Shown piece after piece: positions 6,778-17,202 of a stretch of DNA of 64,000 bases. Numbering within the stretch: position 1 is the first letter of the stretch; each line of letters starts with the position of its first letter. The notes beneath the pieces are model-generated. The model saw nothing but the letters and a program-made list of their open reading frames with translations, was not told the origin of the DNA and did no database searches. Source of the stretch: Pseudomonas guineae (GTDB lineage: Bacteria > Pseudomonadota > Gammaproteobacteria > Pseudomonadales > Pseudomonadaceae); NCBI RefSeq assembly GCF_900113745.1, contig NZ_FOQL01000001.1:930001-994000 (forward strand). The letters are read 5' to 3'. A program made the translations under genes and the position numbers.

Positions 6778-9111
6778 ATGAGTAACCAGGGCACACCGCC
6801 GACCCCACCCTCTTCTATGCAGACTCTTGCTAATCGTGGCATTCAGCCACGCTTCGGTGAGCTGGTGCAAAGCTGCCGCAAGCTGGTGATGAACCGCTTG
6901 GCCGAACACCTCACAGGCGTCTTCGCCCAGGTCGACGACACGCTATTTGAGTGCGCCGAAAAAGCTGAGAACAATCAGGTACAAACACTGTTTTTCGACA
7001 ACATGCGCGAGATCCGCAAGCAGCGCCCACAAATAGAACGCAGCTACCATAAGCAGATCGCGCAGAACCTCTCCGACTTCCTCGAAGGCACACTTAAGCC
7101 GCCAGCCAGCGCCAGCGAGCTGGATGTCGAACAAATGGCCTTAGTGCAAAACGAGGATTATGAAGAAAGCCTGCAAGTCACCAACATGGTCAGCCGGGTC
7201 AAGGCACGCTGTGCGCAACCGCTATTCGCCTTAGAGCAACGCCTGGCTTTGCTGAATAACGGCCAGAAGCTGGGCGAAGACAGCAACCCCTTCGGCCCAC
7301 AGATGATTGCCCAGGCGTTCCGTGACGCCCTGGCCCCATGCCCGTTCCCGCTGCGTATAAAGGTCATCCTCTATACACTGTTTGACACCCACGTCATGCA
7401 GAGCCTGGACAACATCTATAGCGCACTGAATCAACGCCTGATCGAAGCGGGCGTGCTGCCTAACCTAAAGTACAGCGCGCAGCGTAACAACCAGCTCGCA
7501 CGCCCCAAGGCAACGCCGGCTGCAGCCCAAGCCGAACAACCGGCCGAGAGCAGCCGCAGCGTTAGCAGCGGCGCTGGGCAGCAGCACAACGCCGGCAACA
7601 CCGATCTCAGCGGCCCTCCGCCCAGCGACCCGCTGGAATTGCTGGGCAGCCTAGCAACCCTACTGAGCGAACATCGCCAGCGCGACATTGATGCCCCCTT
7701 ACTCGGCGGCACCCGTAGCATTGCCAGCTTTACCCCACGCGAAGCGACCAGTACCTACAGCGCCTCGGCCCTGCTGGACGCACTCAATCGCATGCAGCAG
7801 CACTCGGCCAGCGACCTATCGCAACGCCTGCACCACCCACAGCAAGTTGAAGGCCTGAAGGCCGATTTGCAGCAACAGCTGGAGGCCCACAGCGCGCTGC
7901 CAGGCCAGCAGAAGGTGTCCGACCAGGAAGCCGACGTGATCGACTTGGTCGGTATGTTATTCGACTTTATTCTCGACGACGACAACCTGCCCGACACATG
8001 TAAGACCACCCTGTCGCACCTGCACACCCCTTATCTAAAGGTGGCCCTGCAGGATAAGGCGCTGTTCACCCAGCATCACCACCCTGCCCGCCGCCTGCTC
8101 AACAGCATGGCCCAGGCGGGCGTGCTGTATGGCAGCGAAGGGGATGAACGCGGCCTGCTGGCCAAGATGCAGTGGGTGGTCGAACGTGTCATTCATGATT
8201 TCCTGGGCGACTTGCAGCTGTTTGATGGCCTACTGGAGGAATTCAATGAGTTCGTCGGCACCCTCAGACACAAGGTCGAGTTGCGCGAGCGCCGCGCAGT
8301 AGAGGCCGCAAAAGGCCGCGACAAGCTGCTCGGCGCTCGTCAGAACGCGGTAGAGGTCATCGCCAATAGCCTGAGCAATCGCCAGCCGCCCAGCATTATT
8401 CGTAACTTCCTCGAACTGACCTGGGCCGACGTACTGGTATTCGTGTTGCTGCGCAATGGCGAGCGCAGCCCAGAATGGCAAAGCGCCTGCGAGGCGGCCG
8501 AGCAGCTAGCCTGGAGCGGTACCCTGCTCGACGAAGCCGGGCGCGAGCGCTTACAGAAGCTGCGCGTGCCGCTGCTCGAAGACTTGCGCAAAGGCCTGGA
8601 GCTGCTCGGCGGCTATCACGAAGCAGGCATACGTCGCCTGCTGCAGGACCTAGTGGCCTGTCAGCATGCGGTACAGGCCAAACAACCGCAGGTGGCCGCC
8701 AAACTCCAACCCAGCCTGCCAGAAAGCCCGCTGGCCGCCATGCTTGGCGAAGACGCCGCACTGGCGACCCAGGCACCGCGTGAGTCGACACTCTCCGCCC
8801 GCGCCCAAGCGCTGGCCAAAGAGTTGGGCCATATCGAGTTCGGAACCTGGTTTGAGTTTGTCACGGGCGAGCAAGTGCGCCTACTCAAGCTGTCCTGGTT
8901 CAGCCCAACAACACGCAATTACATGTTTGTCGACCAGAGCGGCCAGCGCGTGGCCATCAAACCACTCACCCAACTGGCCACTGAAATGGAACAAGGGCTG
9001 GCGCGCATCGTCACCCCTGAACGAGGCGCACCGCTGGTGGACCGCGCTCTTACTGCTATTTACCGCGTGCTGCAGCGTTTTACCGGGCGCACGGCCGAGT
9101 CTCAAGAATAA
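6778..9111 (+). CDS. DUF1631 family protein (777 aa)
   Basis: Large soluble protein of the DUF1631 family, sometimes mislabelled thymidine phosphorylase. No catalytic motif is visible. It is helix-rich with Gln/Ala-rich linkers near residues 240-330. It ends in a beta-rich module near residues 690-745 (FGTWFEFVTGEQVRLLKLSW, then YMFVDQSGQRVA). The ATG at 6778 is preferred over an upstream in-frame TTG because AGGAAAG lies at the right distance. A PilZ gene follows after nine bases, which suggests involvement in cyclic-di-GMP responses, an inference from context only. Confidence 0.85.
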   Translation: MSNQGTPPTPPSSMQTLANRGIQPRFGELVQSCRKLVMNRLAEHLTGVFAQVDDTLFECAEKAENNQVQTLFFDNMREIRKQRPQIERSYHKQIAQNLSDFLEGTLKPPASASELDVEQMALVQNEDYEESLQVTNMVSRVKARCAQPLFALEQRLALLNNGQKLGEDSNPFGPQMIAQAFRDALAPCPFPLRIKVILYTLFDTHVMQSLDNIYSALNQRLIEAGVLPNLKYSAQRNNQLARPKATPAAAQAEQPAESSRSVSSGAGQQHNAGNTDLSGPPPSDPLELLGSLATLLSEHRQRDIDAPLLGGTRSIASFTPREATSTYSASALLDALNRMQQHSASDLSQRLHHPQQVEGLKADLQQQLEAHSALPGQQKVSDQEADVIDLVGMLFDFILDDDNLPDTCKTTLSHLHTPYLKVALQDKALFTQHHHPARRLLNSMAQAGVLYGSEGDERGLLAKMQWVVERVIHDFLGDLQLFDGLLEEFNEFVGTLRHKVELRERRAVEAAKGRDKLLGARQNAVEVIANSLSNRQPPSIIRNFLELTWADVLVFVLLRNGERSPEWQSACEAAEQLAWSGTLLDEAGRERLQKLRVPLLEDLRKGLELLGGYHEAGIRRLLQDLVACQHAVQAKQPQVAAKLQPSLPESPLAAMLGEDAALATQAPRESTLSARAQALAKELGHIEFGTWFEFVTGEQVRLLKLSWFSPTTRNYMFVDQSGQRVAIKPLTQLATEMEQGLARIVTPERGAPLVDRALTAIYRVLQRFTGRTAESQE

Positions 9112-9120
9112 GGAACTCGT

Positions 9121-9456
9121 ATGAATGACGAACGTCGCCTGCATAGTCGGCATAACGCCGACGTGCAGCTAGAGGTCTTTGACTTGCACTCAGGCCAACG
9201 CCTGGGCCGCATAGTCGACCTCTCTGCTGATGGCTTTATGTTGTTTAGCGACACCCCGCTGGCTGCCGACGAACTGGTGGAGTGCCGCCTAGTCAGTGAA
9301 CAGCTGATTGATGGCGTGGGCGAAATAACCCTAGGCGCCGACTGCCTCTGGAGCCGCCCCGGCGCTGACGGCCAGCACTGCTGGGCCGGCTTCCATATTA
9401 TTGATCTGGCCGAGGATCAGGCCGCCGCCTTGGAAGTCCTACTCAAACACCTTTAA
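9121..9456 (+). CDS. PilZ domain protein, cyclic-di-GMP effector candidate
   Basis: A 111-residue single-domain PilZ protein. The cyclic-di-GMP binding elements are present: an arginine motif RLHSR close to the N-terminus and DLSADGF (DxSxxG pattern) about 30 residues later. It is nine bases downstream of the DUF1631 gene with AAGGAA in the gap, so the two are presumably one operon. Binding to an effector partner such as the DUF1631 product is an inference. Confidence 0.9.
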   Translation: MNDERRLHSRHNADVQLEVFDLHSGQRLGRIVDLSADGFMLFSDTPLAADELVECRLVSEQLIDGVGEITLGADCLWSRPGADGQHCWAGFHIIDLAEDQAAALEVLLKHL

Positions 9457-9463
9457 CCCTGAC

Positions 9464-9506
9464 AAAAAACACCCCGGTCAGTGCACGCTGAACCGGGGTG
9501 TTTTTT
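9464..9506. terminator. Bidirectional terminator between pilZ gene and clpB
   Basis: Long stem ACACCCCGGT / ACCGGGGTGT flanked by A-run and T-run, serving the convergent PilZ-domain and clpB genes. Confidence 0.9.
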
Positions 9507-9536
9507 ATTAGGCGAATTTAATGCCGCTAATCACAA

Positions 9537-12101
9537 TCAGTCGAAGACGATCTCATCACCCTCAACGCGACCGCTGACGCAGCTGCCCGGAGCGAACTTG
9601 CCCGCCAGAATTAACTGCGCCAAGGGGTTCTCAATCCAGCGCTGCACGGCACGCTTGAGCGGACGCGCGCCGTACACAGGGTCATAACCAATGGCAATCA
9701 GCTTATCCATCGCTTCGTTCGACAGCTCCAAATTAAGCTCACGCTCAGCCAGACGCTCACGTAAACGACCCAGCTGGATCTGCGCAATACCGGCAATTTG
9801 ATCACGGGCCAGTGGCTCGAAAATCACCACCTCATCGATACGGTTGATAAATTCCGGGCGGAAATGCGTGCTTACCGCATCCATCACCGCCGCGCGCTGC
9901 GCTTCACGATCGCCAACCAGCTCCTGGATCTGCGCGGAACCAAGGTTGGAGGTCATCACGATCACGGTGTTTTTGAAGTCCACGGTGCGGCCGTGGCTAT
10001 CCGTAAGGCGACCGTCTTCCAGCACCTGCAACAGCACGTTAAATACATCCGGGTGAGCCTTCTCCACCTCATCCAGCAGAATCACTGAATAGGGCTTGCG
10101 GCGTACGGCCTCGGTCAAGTAACCGCCCTCTTCATAACCGACATAGCCTGGTGGCGCGCCGATCAGCCGCGCCACGGAGTGCTTCTCCATAAACTCGGAC
10201 ATATCGATACGCACCAGCGCGTCTTCGGTGTCAAACAAGAACTCAGCCAGCGCTTTGCACAGCTCGGTTTTGCCGACCCCGGTCGGGCCCAGAAACAGGA
10301 ACGAGCCACTCGGCCGGTTCGGATCAGAAAGCCCAGCACGCGAACGCCGCACCGCATTGGAAACAGCCACCACAGCCTCATCCTGACCAATCACGCGCTG
10401 ATGCAGCAGGCCTTCCATTTTCAGCAACTTATCGCGCTCACCTTCAAGCATCTTGCTCACAGGAATGCCGGTCCACTTCGACACCACTTCGGCGATTTCT
10501 TCTTCGGTGACCTTACTGCGCAGCAACTGATTATCTTTTTTGCCGTGCTGATCGACCATTTGCAGGCTGCGCTCCAAGTCTGGAATAACGCTGTACTGCA
10601 ATTTAGCCATTTGCTCCAGATCACTTTTACGCCGCGCCGCTTCCAGCTCCTGACGGGCCTGCTCAATTTTCTGCTGAATCTGCGCAGAGCCTTGCACCTC
10701 GGCTTTCTCCGCTTTCCAGATTTCTTCGAGGTCGGCGTACTCACGCTCCAGGCGTGCGATGTCTTCTTTCAGCTTTTCCAGGCGCTTCAAAGCCGCCTCA
10801 TCATCTTCTTTCTTCAACGCCTGACGCTCGACCTTGAGCTGAATCAAGCGCCGCTCCAGGCGATCAAGCACTTCCGGCTTGGAGTCGATCTCCATGCGAA
10901 TGCGGCTGGCCGCCTCGTCAATTAAGTCTATGGCCTTGTCTGGCAACTGACGGTCAGTGATGTAGCGATGGCTCAACTTGGCCGCCGCGATAATCGCACC
11001 GTCAGTGATGGCCACCTTGTGGTGCACTTCGTAGCGCTCTTTAAGGCCGCGCAAGATGGCGATGGTGTCTTCTTCGCTCGGCTCATCGATCAACACTTTC
11101 TGGAAGCGCCGCTCCAGCGCCGCATCTTTTTCGATGTACTGGCGATACTCATTGAGCGTGGTCGCGCCCACGCAATGCAGTTCGCCACGAGCCAGGGCCG
11201 GCTTGAGCATATTGCCGGCATCCATCGAGCCCTCGCCTTTACCGGCGCCGACCATGGTGTGCAGTTCGTCGATAAACAGAATGATTCGCCCTTCCTGCTT
11301 GCCTAACTCGTTGAGTACCGCCTTAAGGCGCTCTTCGAACTCACCACGGAACTTGGCACCGGCGATCAGCGCCCCCATGTCCAGCGACAACACACGCTTG
11401 TCTTTCAGGCCATCCGGCACCTCGCCATTGACGATGCGCTGGGCCAAGCCCTCGGCAATCGCCGTTTTGCCCACGCCCGGCTCACCGATCAGCACCGGGT
11501 TGTTCTTGGTACGACGCTGCAACACCTGAATGGTGCGGCGGATTTCATCATCACGGCCAATCACTGGGTCGAGCTTGCCTTCCTCGGCACGCTTGGTCAG
11601 GTCAACGGTGTACTTATCCAGGGCCTGACGGTTTTCTTCGACGTTGGGGTCATTCACCGCATCGCCGCCACGCAGGTTAGTCACGGCGTTTTCCAACGCC
11701 TTACGGCTGACGCCCTGGCCGAGCAACAGCTTACCCAGCTTGGTGCTGTCATCCATTGCGGCCAGCAGTACCAGCTCGCTGGAGATGAATTGATCGCCCT
11801 TCTGCTGCGACAAGCGATCGGCCTGATTGAGCAGGCGCGCTAAATCCTGCGACAGATTTACGTCGCCGGAGGGGTTCTGGATCTTGCCCAGCTGATCCAG
11901 CTCTTTGCCTAGGGCTAGACGCAGGCTATTAACGTCGAAACCAACCTGCATCAGCAGCGGCTTGATCGAGCCACCCTGCTGTTCGAGCAGAGCCTGCATC
12001 AGGTGCAGCGGCTCAATGGCCGCATGATCAAGGCCCACGGCCAAGGATTGCGCATCGGATAGCGCGAGTTGCAACTTGCTGGTTAAACGATCAATACGCA
12101 T
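9537..12101 (-). CDS. clpB: ClpB disaggregase chaperone
   Basis: Hexameric AAA+ unfoldase that works with DnaK to rescue aggregated protein. The 854-residue length is normal. An N-terminal Clp repeat domain is followed by AAA-1 with Walker [14 protein letters not shown] (near residue 205), the coiled-coil M-domain (roughly 400-525, rich in Glu/Lys/Arg), and AAA-2 with Walker [15 protein letters not shown] (near 605). The full middle domain distinguishes it from ClpA or ClpC. A heat-shock-type promoter lies upstream. Confidence 0.98.
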   Translation of the reverse strand: MRIDRLTSKLQLALSDAQSLAVGLDHAAIEPLHLMQALLEQQGGSIKPLLMQVGFDVNSLRLALGKELDQLGKIQNPSGDVNLSQDLARLLNQADRLSQQKGDQFISSELVLLAAMDDSTKLGKLLLGQGVSRKALENAVTNLRGGDAVNDPNVEENRQALDKYTVDLTKRAEEGKLDPVIGRDDEIRRTIQVLQRRTKNNPVLIGEPGVGKTAIAEGLAQRIVNGEVPDGLKDKRVLSLDMGALIAGAKFRGEFEERLKAVLNELGKQEGRIILFIDELHTMVGAGKGEGSMDAGNMLKPALARGELHCVGATTLNEYRQYIEKDAALERRFQKVLIDEPSEEDTIAILRGLKERYEVHHKVAITDGAIIAAAKLSHRYITDRQLPDKAIDLIDEAASRIRMEIDSKPEVLDRLERRLIQLKVERQALKKEDDEAALKRLEKLKEDIARLEREYADLEEIWKAEKAEVQGSAQIQQKIEQARQELEAARRKSDLEQMAKLQYSVIPDLERSLQMVDQHGKKDNQLLRSKVTEEEIAEVVSKWTGIPVSKMLEGERDKLLKMEGLLHQRVIGQDEAVVAVSNAVRRSRAGLSDPNRPSGSFLFLGPTGVGKTELCKALAEFLFDTEDALVRIDMSEFMEKHSVARLIGAPPGYVGYEEGGYLTEAVRRKPYSVILLDEVEKAHPDVFNVLLQVLEDGRLTDSHGRTVDFKNTVIVMTSNLGSAQIQELVGDREAQRAAVMDAVSTHFRPEFINRIDEVVIFEPLARDQIAGIAQIQLGRLRERLAERELNLELSNEAMDKLIAIGYDPVYGARPLKRAVQRWIENPLAQLILAGKFAPGSCVSGRVEGDEIVFD

Positions 12102-12178
12102 AAATAATCAGCCCTCGGAGTGGAAGCAGGCCGGCGCACTGAATCGCACCCAAACAGAAAGCCTGCGAGATGAAGAGT

Positions 12179-12206
12179 AGATAAGGTCGATTGTGCGCGT
12201 TTCAAG
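12179..12206 (-). promoter_or_regulatory. Sigma-32 (heat-shock) type promoter of clpB
   Basis: On the minus strand CTTGAAA (12200-12206) and CCTTATCT (12179-12186) are separated by 13 bases. This closely matches the RpoH consensus of CTTGAAA and CCCATNT with an 11-16 base spacer. The position 78 bases ahead of the clpB ATG and the chaperone function support it. Confidence 0.75.
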
Positions 12207-12269
12207 CCAAGCGGCGTTGATGAGGATCAGTAAAGCGTGAGCCGGCATAGAACTGCACGGGCTAAAAAG

Positions 12270-12995
12270 TCAGTTGCCCAGCCAGATCAAACTGGCAAAG
12301 CGTCCGGTTTGCGCCGAGCGGCGGTAGGAGAAAAAGCGCGGGTCGGTAACGGTACAAAAATCGCCACCATAAACTGCGTCGACACCAATAGCTGCCAGAC
12401 GAATGCGCGCCAGCTGGTAGATATCCGCCATAAACTTGCCCGGATTGATGCTCGGCTGGAAGGCTGCCGCTGCTTGCGCATGCTGGCCGATAAAGGCCTC
12501 ACGCACTTCCGTACCCACCTCAAAGGCCTGCGGCCCAATCGCTGGGCCCAACCAGACCAACACCTGATCCGCCGGCACGTCCAGCTCACCCAAGGTGGCC
12601 TCCAGCACGCCGCCGGCCAGTCCGCGCCAGCCAGCATGAGCGGCAGCTACGCGAGTGCCGGCGCGATCACAGAAAAGTGCCGGCAAACAATCGGCGGTCA
12701 TTACCGTGCAGGCTACGCCCGGCGTATGGGTCCAGCTGGCGTCGGCCTCGAGCACTGCTGCAGGATTGGCTTCAACCACCGCAACCCCATGCACCTGCTG
12801 TAACCAAGCCGGCTTACAGCCCAGCAGACTGACCAAACGCTGGCGGTTTTTAGCGACCGCCTGCAGGTCATCGCCGACATGATCACCCAAATTAAGCGAG
12901 TCATACGGCGCAACGCTGACACCCCCGCTGCGGGTGGTGACTGCGGTTTTAACTTTGGCCGCTGCGGGCCATTGCGGCATCAACCAATCGTGCAT
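12270..12995 (-). CDS. pgeF: PgeF/YfiH family protein (laccase-domain, peptidoglycan editing / purine nucleoside enzyme)
   Basis: Member of the YfiH/DUF152 family. Proteins of this family are reported as polyphenol oxidases, purine nucleoside phosphorylases and editors of peptidoglycan precursors. Metal-binding His/Cys signatures are present: TADCLPALF and AAHAGWRGLAGGV. The ATG at 12995 is preferred because GGGTGA lies just upstream; a TTG at 13007 would overlap rluD. The rluD-pgeF-clpB order is conserved in Pseudomonas. Confidence 0.92.
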   Translation of the reverse strand: MHDWLMPQWPAAAKVKTAVTTRSGGVSVAPYDSLNLGDHVGDDLQAVAKNRQRLVSLLGCKPAWLQQVHGVAVVEANPAAVLEADASWTHTPGVACTVMTADCLPALFCDRAGTRVAAAHAGWRGLAGGVLEATLGELDVPADQVLVWLGPAIGPQAFEVGTEVREAFIGQHAQAAAAFQPSINPGKFMADIYQLARIRLAAIGVDAVYGGDFCTVTDPRFFSYRRSAQTGRFASLIWLGN

Positions 12996-12999
12996 CGGG

Positions 13000-13974
13000 T
13001 CACCCAATAAATGCCTCGCGGTCCTGGCGCAATAGCGTCAGCAACCAGACAAAGTCATCCGGCAATGGCGATTGCCACTTCATCCGCTCACCTGTTATCG
13101 GATGGTCCAGCTCAAGGAAGCGCGCATGCAACGCTTGGCGCGGGAACTCCTTGAGGGTCTGCACCATGCTTGGGTTGGCTGCCGGCGGAATACGGAAACG
13201 CCCGCCGTAAACCGGATCACCAACCAGTGGATAACCGATATGGCTCATGTGCACACGGATCTGGTGAGTGCGCCCGGTTTCCAGCTTGACCCGCGCATGA
13301 GTATGCGAGCGATAGCGCTCTAGCACCCGGTAATGGCTCACCGCCGGCTTACCGCCATCGCTTACTGCCATACGCTGACGCTGCGACGAGCTGCGGCCAA
13401 TCGGGGCATTGATCTTGCCGCCAGCGGTAATCACACCAATCACAATGCACTCGTAGATGCGGCTAACCGAGCGCTTCTGCAGCTGATCGACCAGACGGGT
13501 CTGCGCCTCGATAGTCTTGGCCACCACCATCAAACCGGTGGTGTCCTTGTCCAGGCGGTGCACGATGCCCGCACGCGGCACATTGATGATGTCCGGCACG
13601 TGGTGCAGCAAGGCGTTGAGCAAGGTGCCATCGGCGTGCCCGGCAGCCGGGTGCACCACCAGGCCGGCAGGCTTGTCGATGACCAGGATCTGATCGTCTT
13701 CATAGACGATGTTCAGCGGGATGTCCTGGGCAACCCACTCACCCTGGGCTTCCTGCTCGGCCTTGAGTGCCAGCAGCGAACCGCCATGGACGATGTCGCG
13801 CGGGCGCAAGACCGCACCATCGACGGTCAGCAGACCCTCTTTGATCCAGGCAGACAGACGCGAACGCGAGTGCTCAGCGAACAGGAGTGCGGCGACTTGG
13901 TCGAGGCGTTGACCGCCCATGTCATAGGGCACCTCGGCGTTCAGTTCAATAATCTGCTTATTAATAGAGGGCAT
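13000..13974 (-). CDS. rluD: RluD, 23S rRNA pseudouridine synthase
   Basis: Makes pseudouridines 1911, 1915 and 1917 in helix 69 of 23S rRNA. An N-terminal S4 RNA-binding domain (QRLDQVAALLFAEHSRSRLS) precedes the catalytic domain with the RluA-family motif HRLDKDTTGLMVVAKT, whose aspartate is catalytic, and GRTHQIRVHMSHIGYPLVGD near the C-terminus. The ATG at 13974 is used; an upstream TTG is less likely. It is divergent from bamD. Confidence 0.96.
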   Translation of the reverse strand: MPSINKQIIELNAEVPYDMGGQRLDQVAALLFAEHSRSRLSAWIKEGLLTVDGAVLRPRDIVHGGSLLALKAEQEAQGEWVAQDIPLNIVYEDDQILVIDKPAGLVVHPAAGHADGTLLNALLHHVPDIINVPRAGIVHRLDKDTTGLMVVAKTIEAQTRLVDQLQKRSVSRIYECIVIGVITAGGKINAPIGRSSSQRQRMAVSDGGKPAVSHYRVLERYRSHTHARVKLETGRTHQIRVHMSHIGYPLVGDPVYGGRFRIPPAANPSMVQTLKEFPRQALHARFLELDHPITGERMKWQSPLPDDFVWLLTLLRQDREAFIG

Positions 13975-14132
13975 GCTCGGCAACGGCGGGAAAGTCTGAA
14001 AGGTCTAGCCTTTGGTTTCGGCTACACGCTTGTGGTTAAATACGGCGTCTTTGCCCCAGGGGTACCGGGGGCGCTCATCATAACAGGACGGCTTTGCTCA
14101 AGACAGCCGCCGTCACAGGGACGCAAGCCGCC

Positions 14133-15113
14133 ATGCAAGTGAAACACCTGCTGCTGATCGCAATCCTCGCCCTCACCGCCGCCTGCTCATCGAAACAGGT
14201 GGTTGACGAAAACCTCAGCGAGGCCGAACTCTACCAGCAGGCACAAGCCGACCTGGACAATAGTAGCTACACCGCCGCGGTGGCCAAGCTCAAGGCGCTG
14301 GAGTCACGCTATCCGTTCGGCCGTTACGCCGAGCAGGCTCAGCTGGAGCTGATTTACGCTTACTACAAGAACGTTGAGCCGGAAGCCGCAAAGTCCGCCG
14401 CCGATCGCTTCATCCGCCTGCACCCACAGCACGCCAACGTCGATTACGCCTACTACCTCAAGGGTCTGGCATCCTTCGACCAGGACCGTGGCCTGATCGC
14501 CCGCTTCGTGCCGCTGGACATGACCAAGCGCGACCCAGGTGCGGCTCGCGACTCTTATAACGAGTTCGCCCAACTCACCAGCCGCTTTCCGAGCAGCCGT
14601 TACGCCCCGGACGCCAAGCAGCGCATGATTTACCTGCGCAACCTGCTGGCAGCCTATGAAATCCACGTAGCGCACTACTACCTGACTCGTAACGCCTACG
14701 TCGCAGCCGCCAACCGCGGCCGCTATGTGGTGGAAAATTTCCAGGAAACCCCGGCAGTCGGTGACGGCCTGGCGGTGATGACCGAGGCCTACCTGCGCCT
14801 GACCCTGGATGACCTGGCAGCTACCAGCCTAGAAACCCTTAAACTCAACTACCCGGATCATCCAAGCCTGGTCGACGGTCAGTTCGTGCCGCGCGAAGAA
14901 GAAGCCGATACGCGCTCCTGGATAGCCAAGGCCACCTTGGGCCTGATCGAAACCGACACGCCGCTGCCGCCAGGTGAAACTCGCGCCAGCCAAGACGTCA
15001 TCCGCCAGTACGAAGATGCCGAAGAACTGATCCCGGACGAACTGAAAACCGACGCAGCTGAAGCACCGAGCCGCTCTTGGTTCAGCTACATGACGTTTGG
15101 TTTGTTCGATTAA
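14133..15113 (+). CDS. bamD: BamD, outer-membrane protein assembly lipoprotein
   Basis: Essential lipoprotein of the BAM complex that inserts beta-barrel proteins into the outer membrane. The ATG at 14133 gives a lipoprotein signal peptide whose lipobox is LTAAC, with cysteine near residue 18, so this start is chosen over an upstream in-frame ATG at 14094. TPR-like helical repeats follow ([40 protein letters not shown]). Divergent from rluD, as in other Pseudomonas. Confidence 0.96.
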   Translation: MQVKHLLLIAILALTAACSSKQVVDENLSEAELYQQAQADLDNSSYTAAVAKLKALESRYPFGRYAEQAQLELIYAYYKNVEPEAAKSAADRFIRLHPQHANVDYAYYLKGLASFDQDRGLIARFVPLDMTKRDPGAARDSYNEFAQLTSRFPSSRYAPDAKQRMIYLRNLLAAYEIHVAHYYLTRNAYVAAANRGRYVVENFQETPAVGDGLAVMTEAYLRLTLDDLAATSLETLKLNYPDHPSLVDGQFVPREEEADTRSWIAKATLGLIETDTPLPPGETRASQDVIRQYEDAEELIPDELKTDAAEAPSRSWFSYMTFGLFD

Positions 15114-15128
15114 GTACCTGCAGCAAAT

Positions 15129-15156
15129 AAAAAGGGAGGCTCAGGCCTCCCTTTTT
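15129..15156 (+). terminator. bamD terminator
   Basis: Stem AAAGGGAGGC / GCCTCCCTTT with a short loop, followed by T residues, starting 15 bases after the bamD stop. Confidence 0.85.
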
Positions 15157-15375
15157 CATACCTGTAGAACGGACGGAATAGGTCAAGATTAGGCCAGGCC
15201 TATCACCACCCCATGTACAGCATGGCCTGACCAGCCCCAACAAGCCTACCCGCCACCAAACGGGACGACCATATACCTGCCAATACGCATAACAACGCCT
15301 GGGTCACTGTTTGAGCGCTGGGCGCATGCGGATGGGTTAGCTAAACTGCTCGCCTGCCGATAAGAAGAGAGCGCC

Positions 15376-15621
15376 ATGGGCCTGTTCCGCTTGCTGTTCT
15401 GGATTGCCATCATTGCTGCCGCTTTCTGGCTGTGGCGCCGCTTAGCCCGATCTTCAGCGACGCACGCGGAAAAACCTGACGCAATGCCGAAAGCAGCACC
15501 TATGGTGCGCTGCCAGCACTGCGGCATCCATGTCCCCCGCGATCACGCACTGGCGAAGGGCGAGAAGTGGTTCTGCAGCCAAGCCCACCTAGAGCAAGGC
15601 TCACAATCCAGTGAGCACTGA
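15376..15621 (+). CDS. PP0621-type small membrane zinc-ribbon protein
   Basis: An 81-residue protein with one N-terminal transmembrane helix (LLFWIAIIAAAFWLWRRLA) and a C-terminal metal-ribbon-like motif: RCQHCGIHVPRDHA, then WFCSQAH. It resembles the small Pseudomonas protein annotated as PP0621 family. Its last 11 bases overlap the GTG start of pilS, so it is probably translated with the sensor kinase and might act at the same membrane site. No function is known. Confidence 0.82.
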   Translation: MGLFRLLFWIAIIAAAFWLWRRLARSSATHAEKPDAMPKAAPMVRCQHCGIHVPRDHALAKGEKWFCSQAHLEQGSQSSEH

Positions 15622-17200
15622 TTTCGCCCTGAGCGGCGAACAAAGCTGGCGGATTCTGCGGCTTTACCACCTGTACCGCCTGATTATCGGCATTACCTTA
15701 GCGACGCTGGTCTCCAGCGACCTTGATTCACAACTGCTGGACATGGCGCATCCAGCACTGTTCCGCAATGGCAGCTGGCTGTACCTGGCGCTCAACGTCC
15801 TGATCATCGCCACCGTGCGCCGCCCCAAACGCCTGGCGCAGGTATTCAGCCTGGCCTTGGTCGATGTGATTTTGCTCTCCGGCCTGTTCTATGCCGCTGG
15901 CGGTACGCCCAGCGGCATCGGCAACCTACTGATTGTCGCCGTGGCCATCACCAACATTCTCTTACGCGGCCGCATCGGCCTATTAATTGCGGCCGTTGCG
16001 GCAATTGGCATGATCTACCTGACGTTCTACCTCAGCCTAAGTCGCCCGGCTGCTTCTGCGCAGTACGTGCAAGTCGGCGCGTTCGGCGCGCTGTGCTTTG
16101 CTGCCGCACTGTTTGTGCAAGGCCTGACCCGTCGCCTACAACTCAGTGAAAACCTGGCCGAGCAGCGCGCCGCCGACGTCGCCAACCTGGAAGCACTCAA
16201 CGCGCTGATTCTACAACGCATGCGCACGGGCATTCTGGTACTGGATGAATTGCACCGCGTGCTGCTGATCAACGAAGGCGCCAAGCTCCTGCTGGGGCAT
16301 GCCGACCTGACCGGAAAAATCCTCGACCCGCATTGCCCACAACTGATCAAACGCATGCAACAGTGGCTGCACAACCCCAGCCTACGCCCTGCTAACCTGC
16401 AAGCAAAACCTGACGGGCGCCTGCTGCAGCCGAGTTTTATCGCCCTGCAACGCGACAAACATAAGCACACGCTGATCTTCCTCGACGACATTTCGCAGAT
16501 CGCCCAGCAAGCGCAGCAACTCAAACTCGCCTCGCTCGGTCGCCTGACCGCCGGCATCGCCCACGAGATTCGCAACCCACTTGGAGCCATCAGTCATGCC
16601 GCACAGCTGCTGCAAGAATCGGAGGAACTGCAAGGGCATGACCTGCGCCTGGCGCAGATCATTCAGGATCACTCGCGGCGCATGAACCTGGTGATTGAGA
16701 ACGTTCTACAACTCTCGCGGCGGCGCCAGGCCGAGCCGCAATTACTCGATCTCAAGTACTGGCTGCACCGTTTCGCCAGTGAGTTTCGCAGCAGCGCTGC
16801 GCCGAACCAAACGCTGCATCTGGAAACCAGCAACGGCAGCATCCAGACCCGCATGGACCCGCACCAGCTCACCCAGGTATTGAGCAACCTGGTGGAAAAC
16901 GGCCTGCGCTACAGTGCGAAGAACAACAAGCACGGGCAAGTTTGGCTGAAGCTGTTCCGCGACCCCAGCAGTGAGCTACCCGTACTCGAGATACTCGACG
17001 ACGGCCCTGGTGTGGCCGAAGAACAACTGCATCACCTGTTCGAGCCCTTCTACACCACAGAAAACAAAGGCACCGGTCTGGGCCTGTATATTTCCCGCGA
17101 GCTGTGCGAAAGCAACCAAGCCCGCCTCGACTACAAACCTCGTGAAGGTGGCGGCAGCTGCCTACGCATCACCTTCGCCCACCCGCGTAAACTGAGCTGA
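15611..17200 (+). CDS. pilS: PilS, membrane sensor histidine kinase for pilin transcription
   Basis: Senses pilin in the membrane and phosphorylates PilR to control pilA transcription. About six hydrophobic segments lie in residues 20-170, followed by a PAS-like linker. The dimerisation H-box GIAHEIRNPLGAISHA has its phospho-accepting histidine near residue 318, and an HATPase domain (N-box LVENGLRYS, then DDGPGV and GTGLGLYIS) completes the kinase. The GTG start overlaps the preceding gene. pilR follows after two bases. Confidence 0.97.
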   Translation: MSTDFALSGEQSWRILRLYHLYRLIIGITLATLVSSDLDSQLLDMAHPALFRNGSWLYLALNVLIIATVRRPKRLAQVFSLALVDVILLSGLFYAAGGTPSGIGNLLIVAVAITNILLRGRIGLLIAAVAAIGMIYLTFYLSLSRPAASAQYVQVGAFGALCFAAALFVQGLTRRLQLSENLAEQRAADVANLEALNALILQRMRTGILVLDELHRVLLINEGAKLLLGHADLTGKILDPHCPQLIKRMQQWLHNPSLRPANLQAKPDGRLLQPSFIALQRDKHKHTLIFLDDISQIAQQAQQLKLASLGRLTAGIAHEIRNPLGAISHAAQLLQESEELQGHDLRLAQIIQDHSRRMNLVIENVLQLSRRRQAEPQLLDLKYWLHRFASEFRSSAAPNQTLHLETSNGSIQTRMDPHQLTQVLSNLVENGLRYSAKNNKHGQVWLKLFRDPSSELPVLEILDDGPGVAEEQLHHLFEPFYTTENKGTGLGLYISRELCESNQARLDYKPREGGGSCLRITFAHPRKLS

Positions 17201-17202
17201 CC

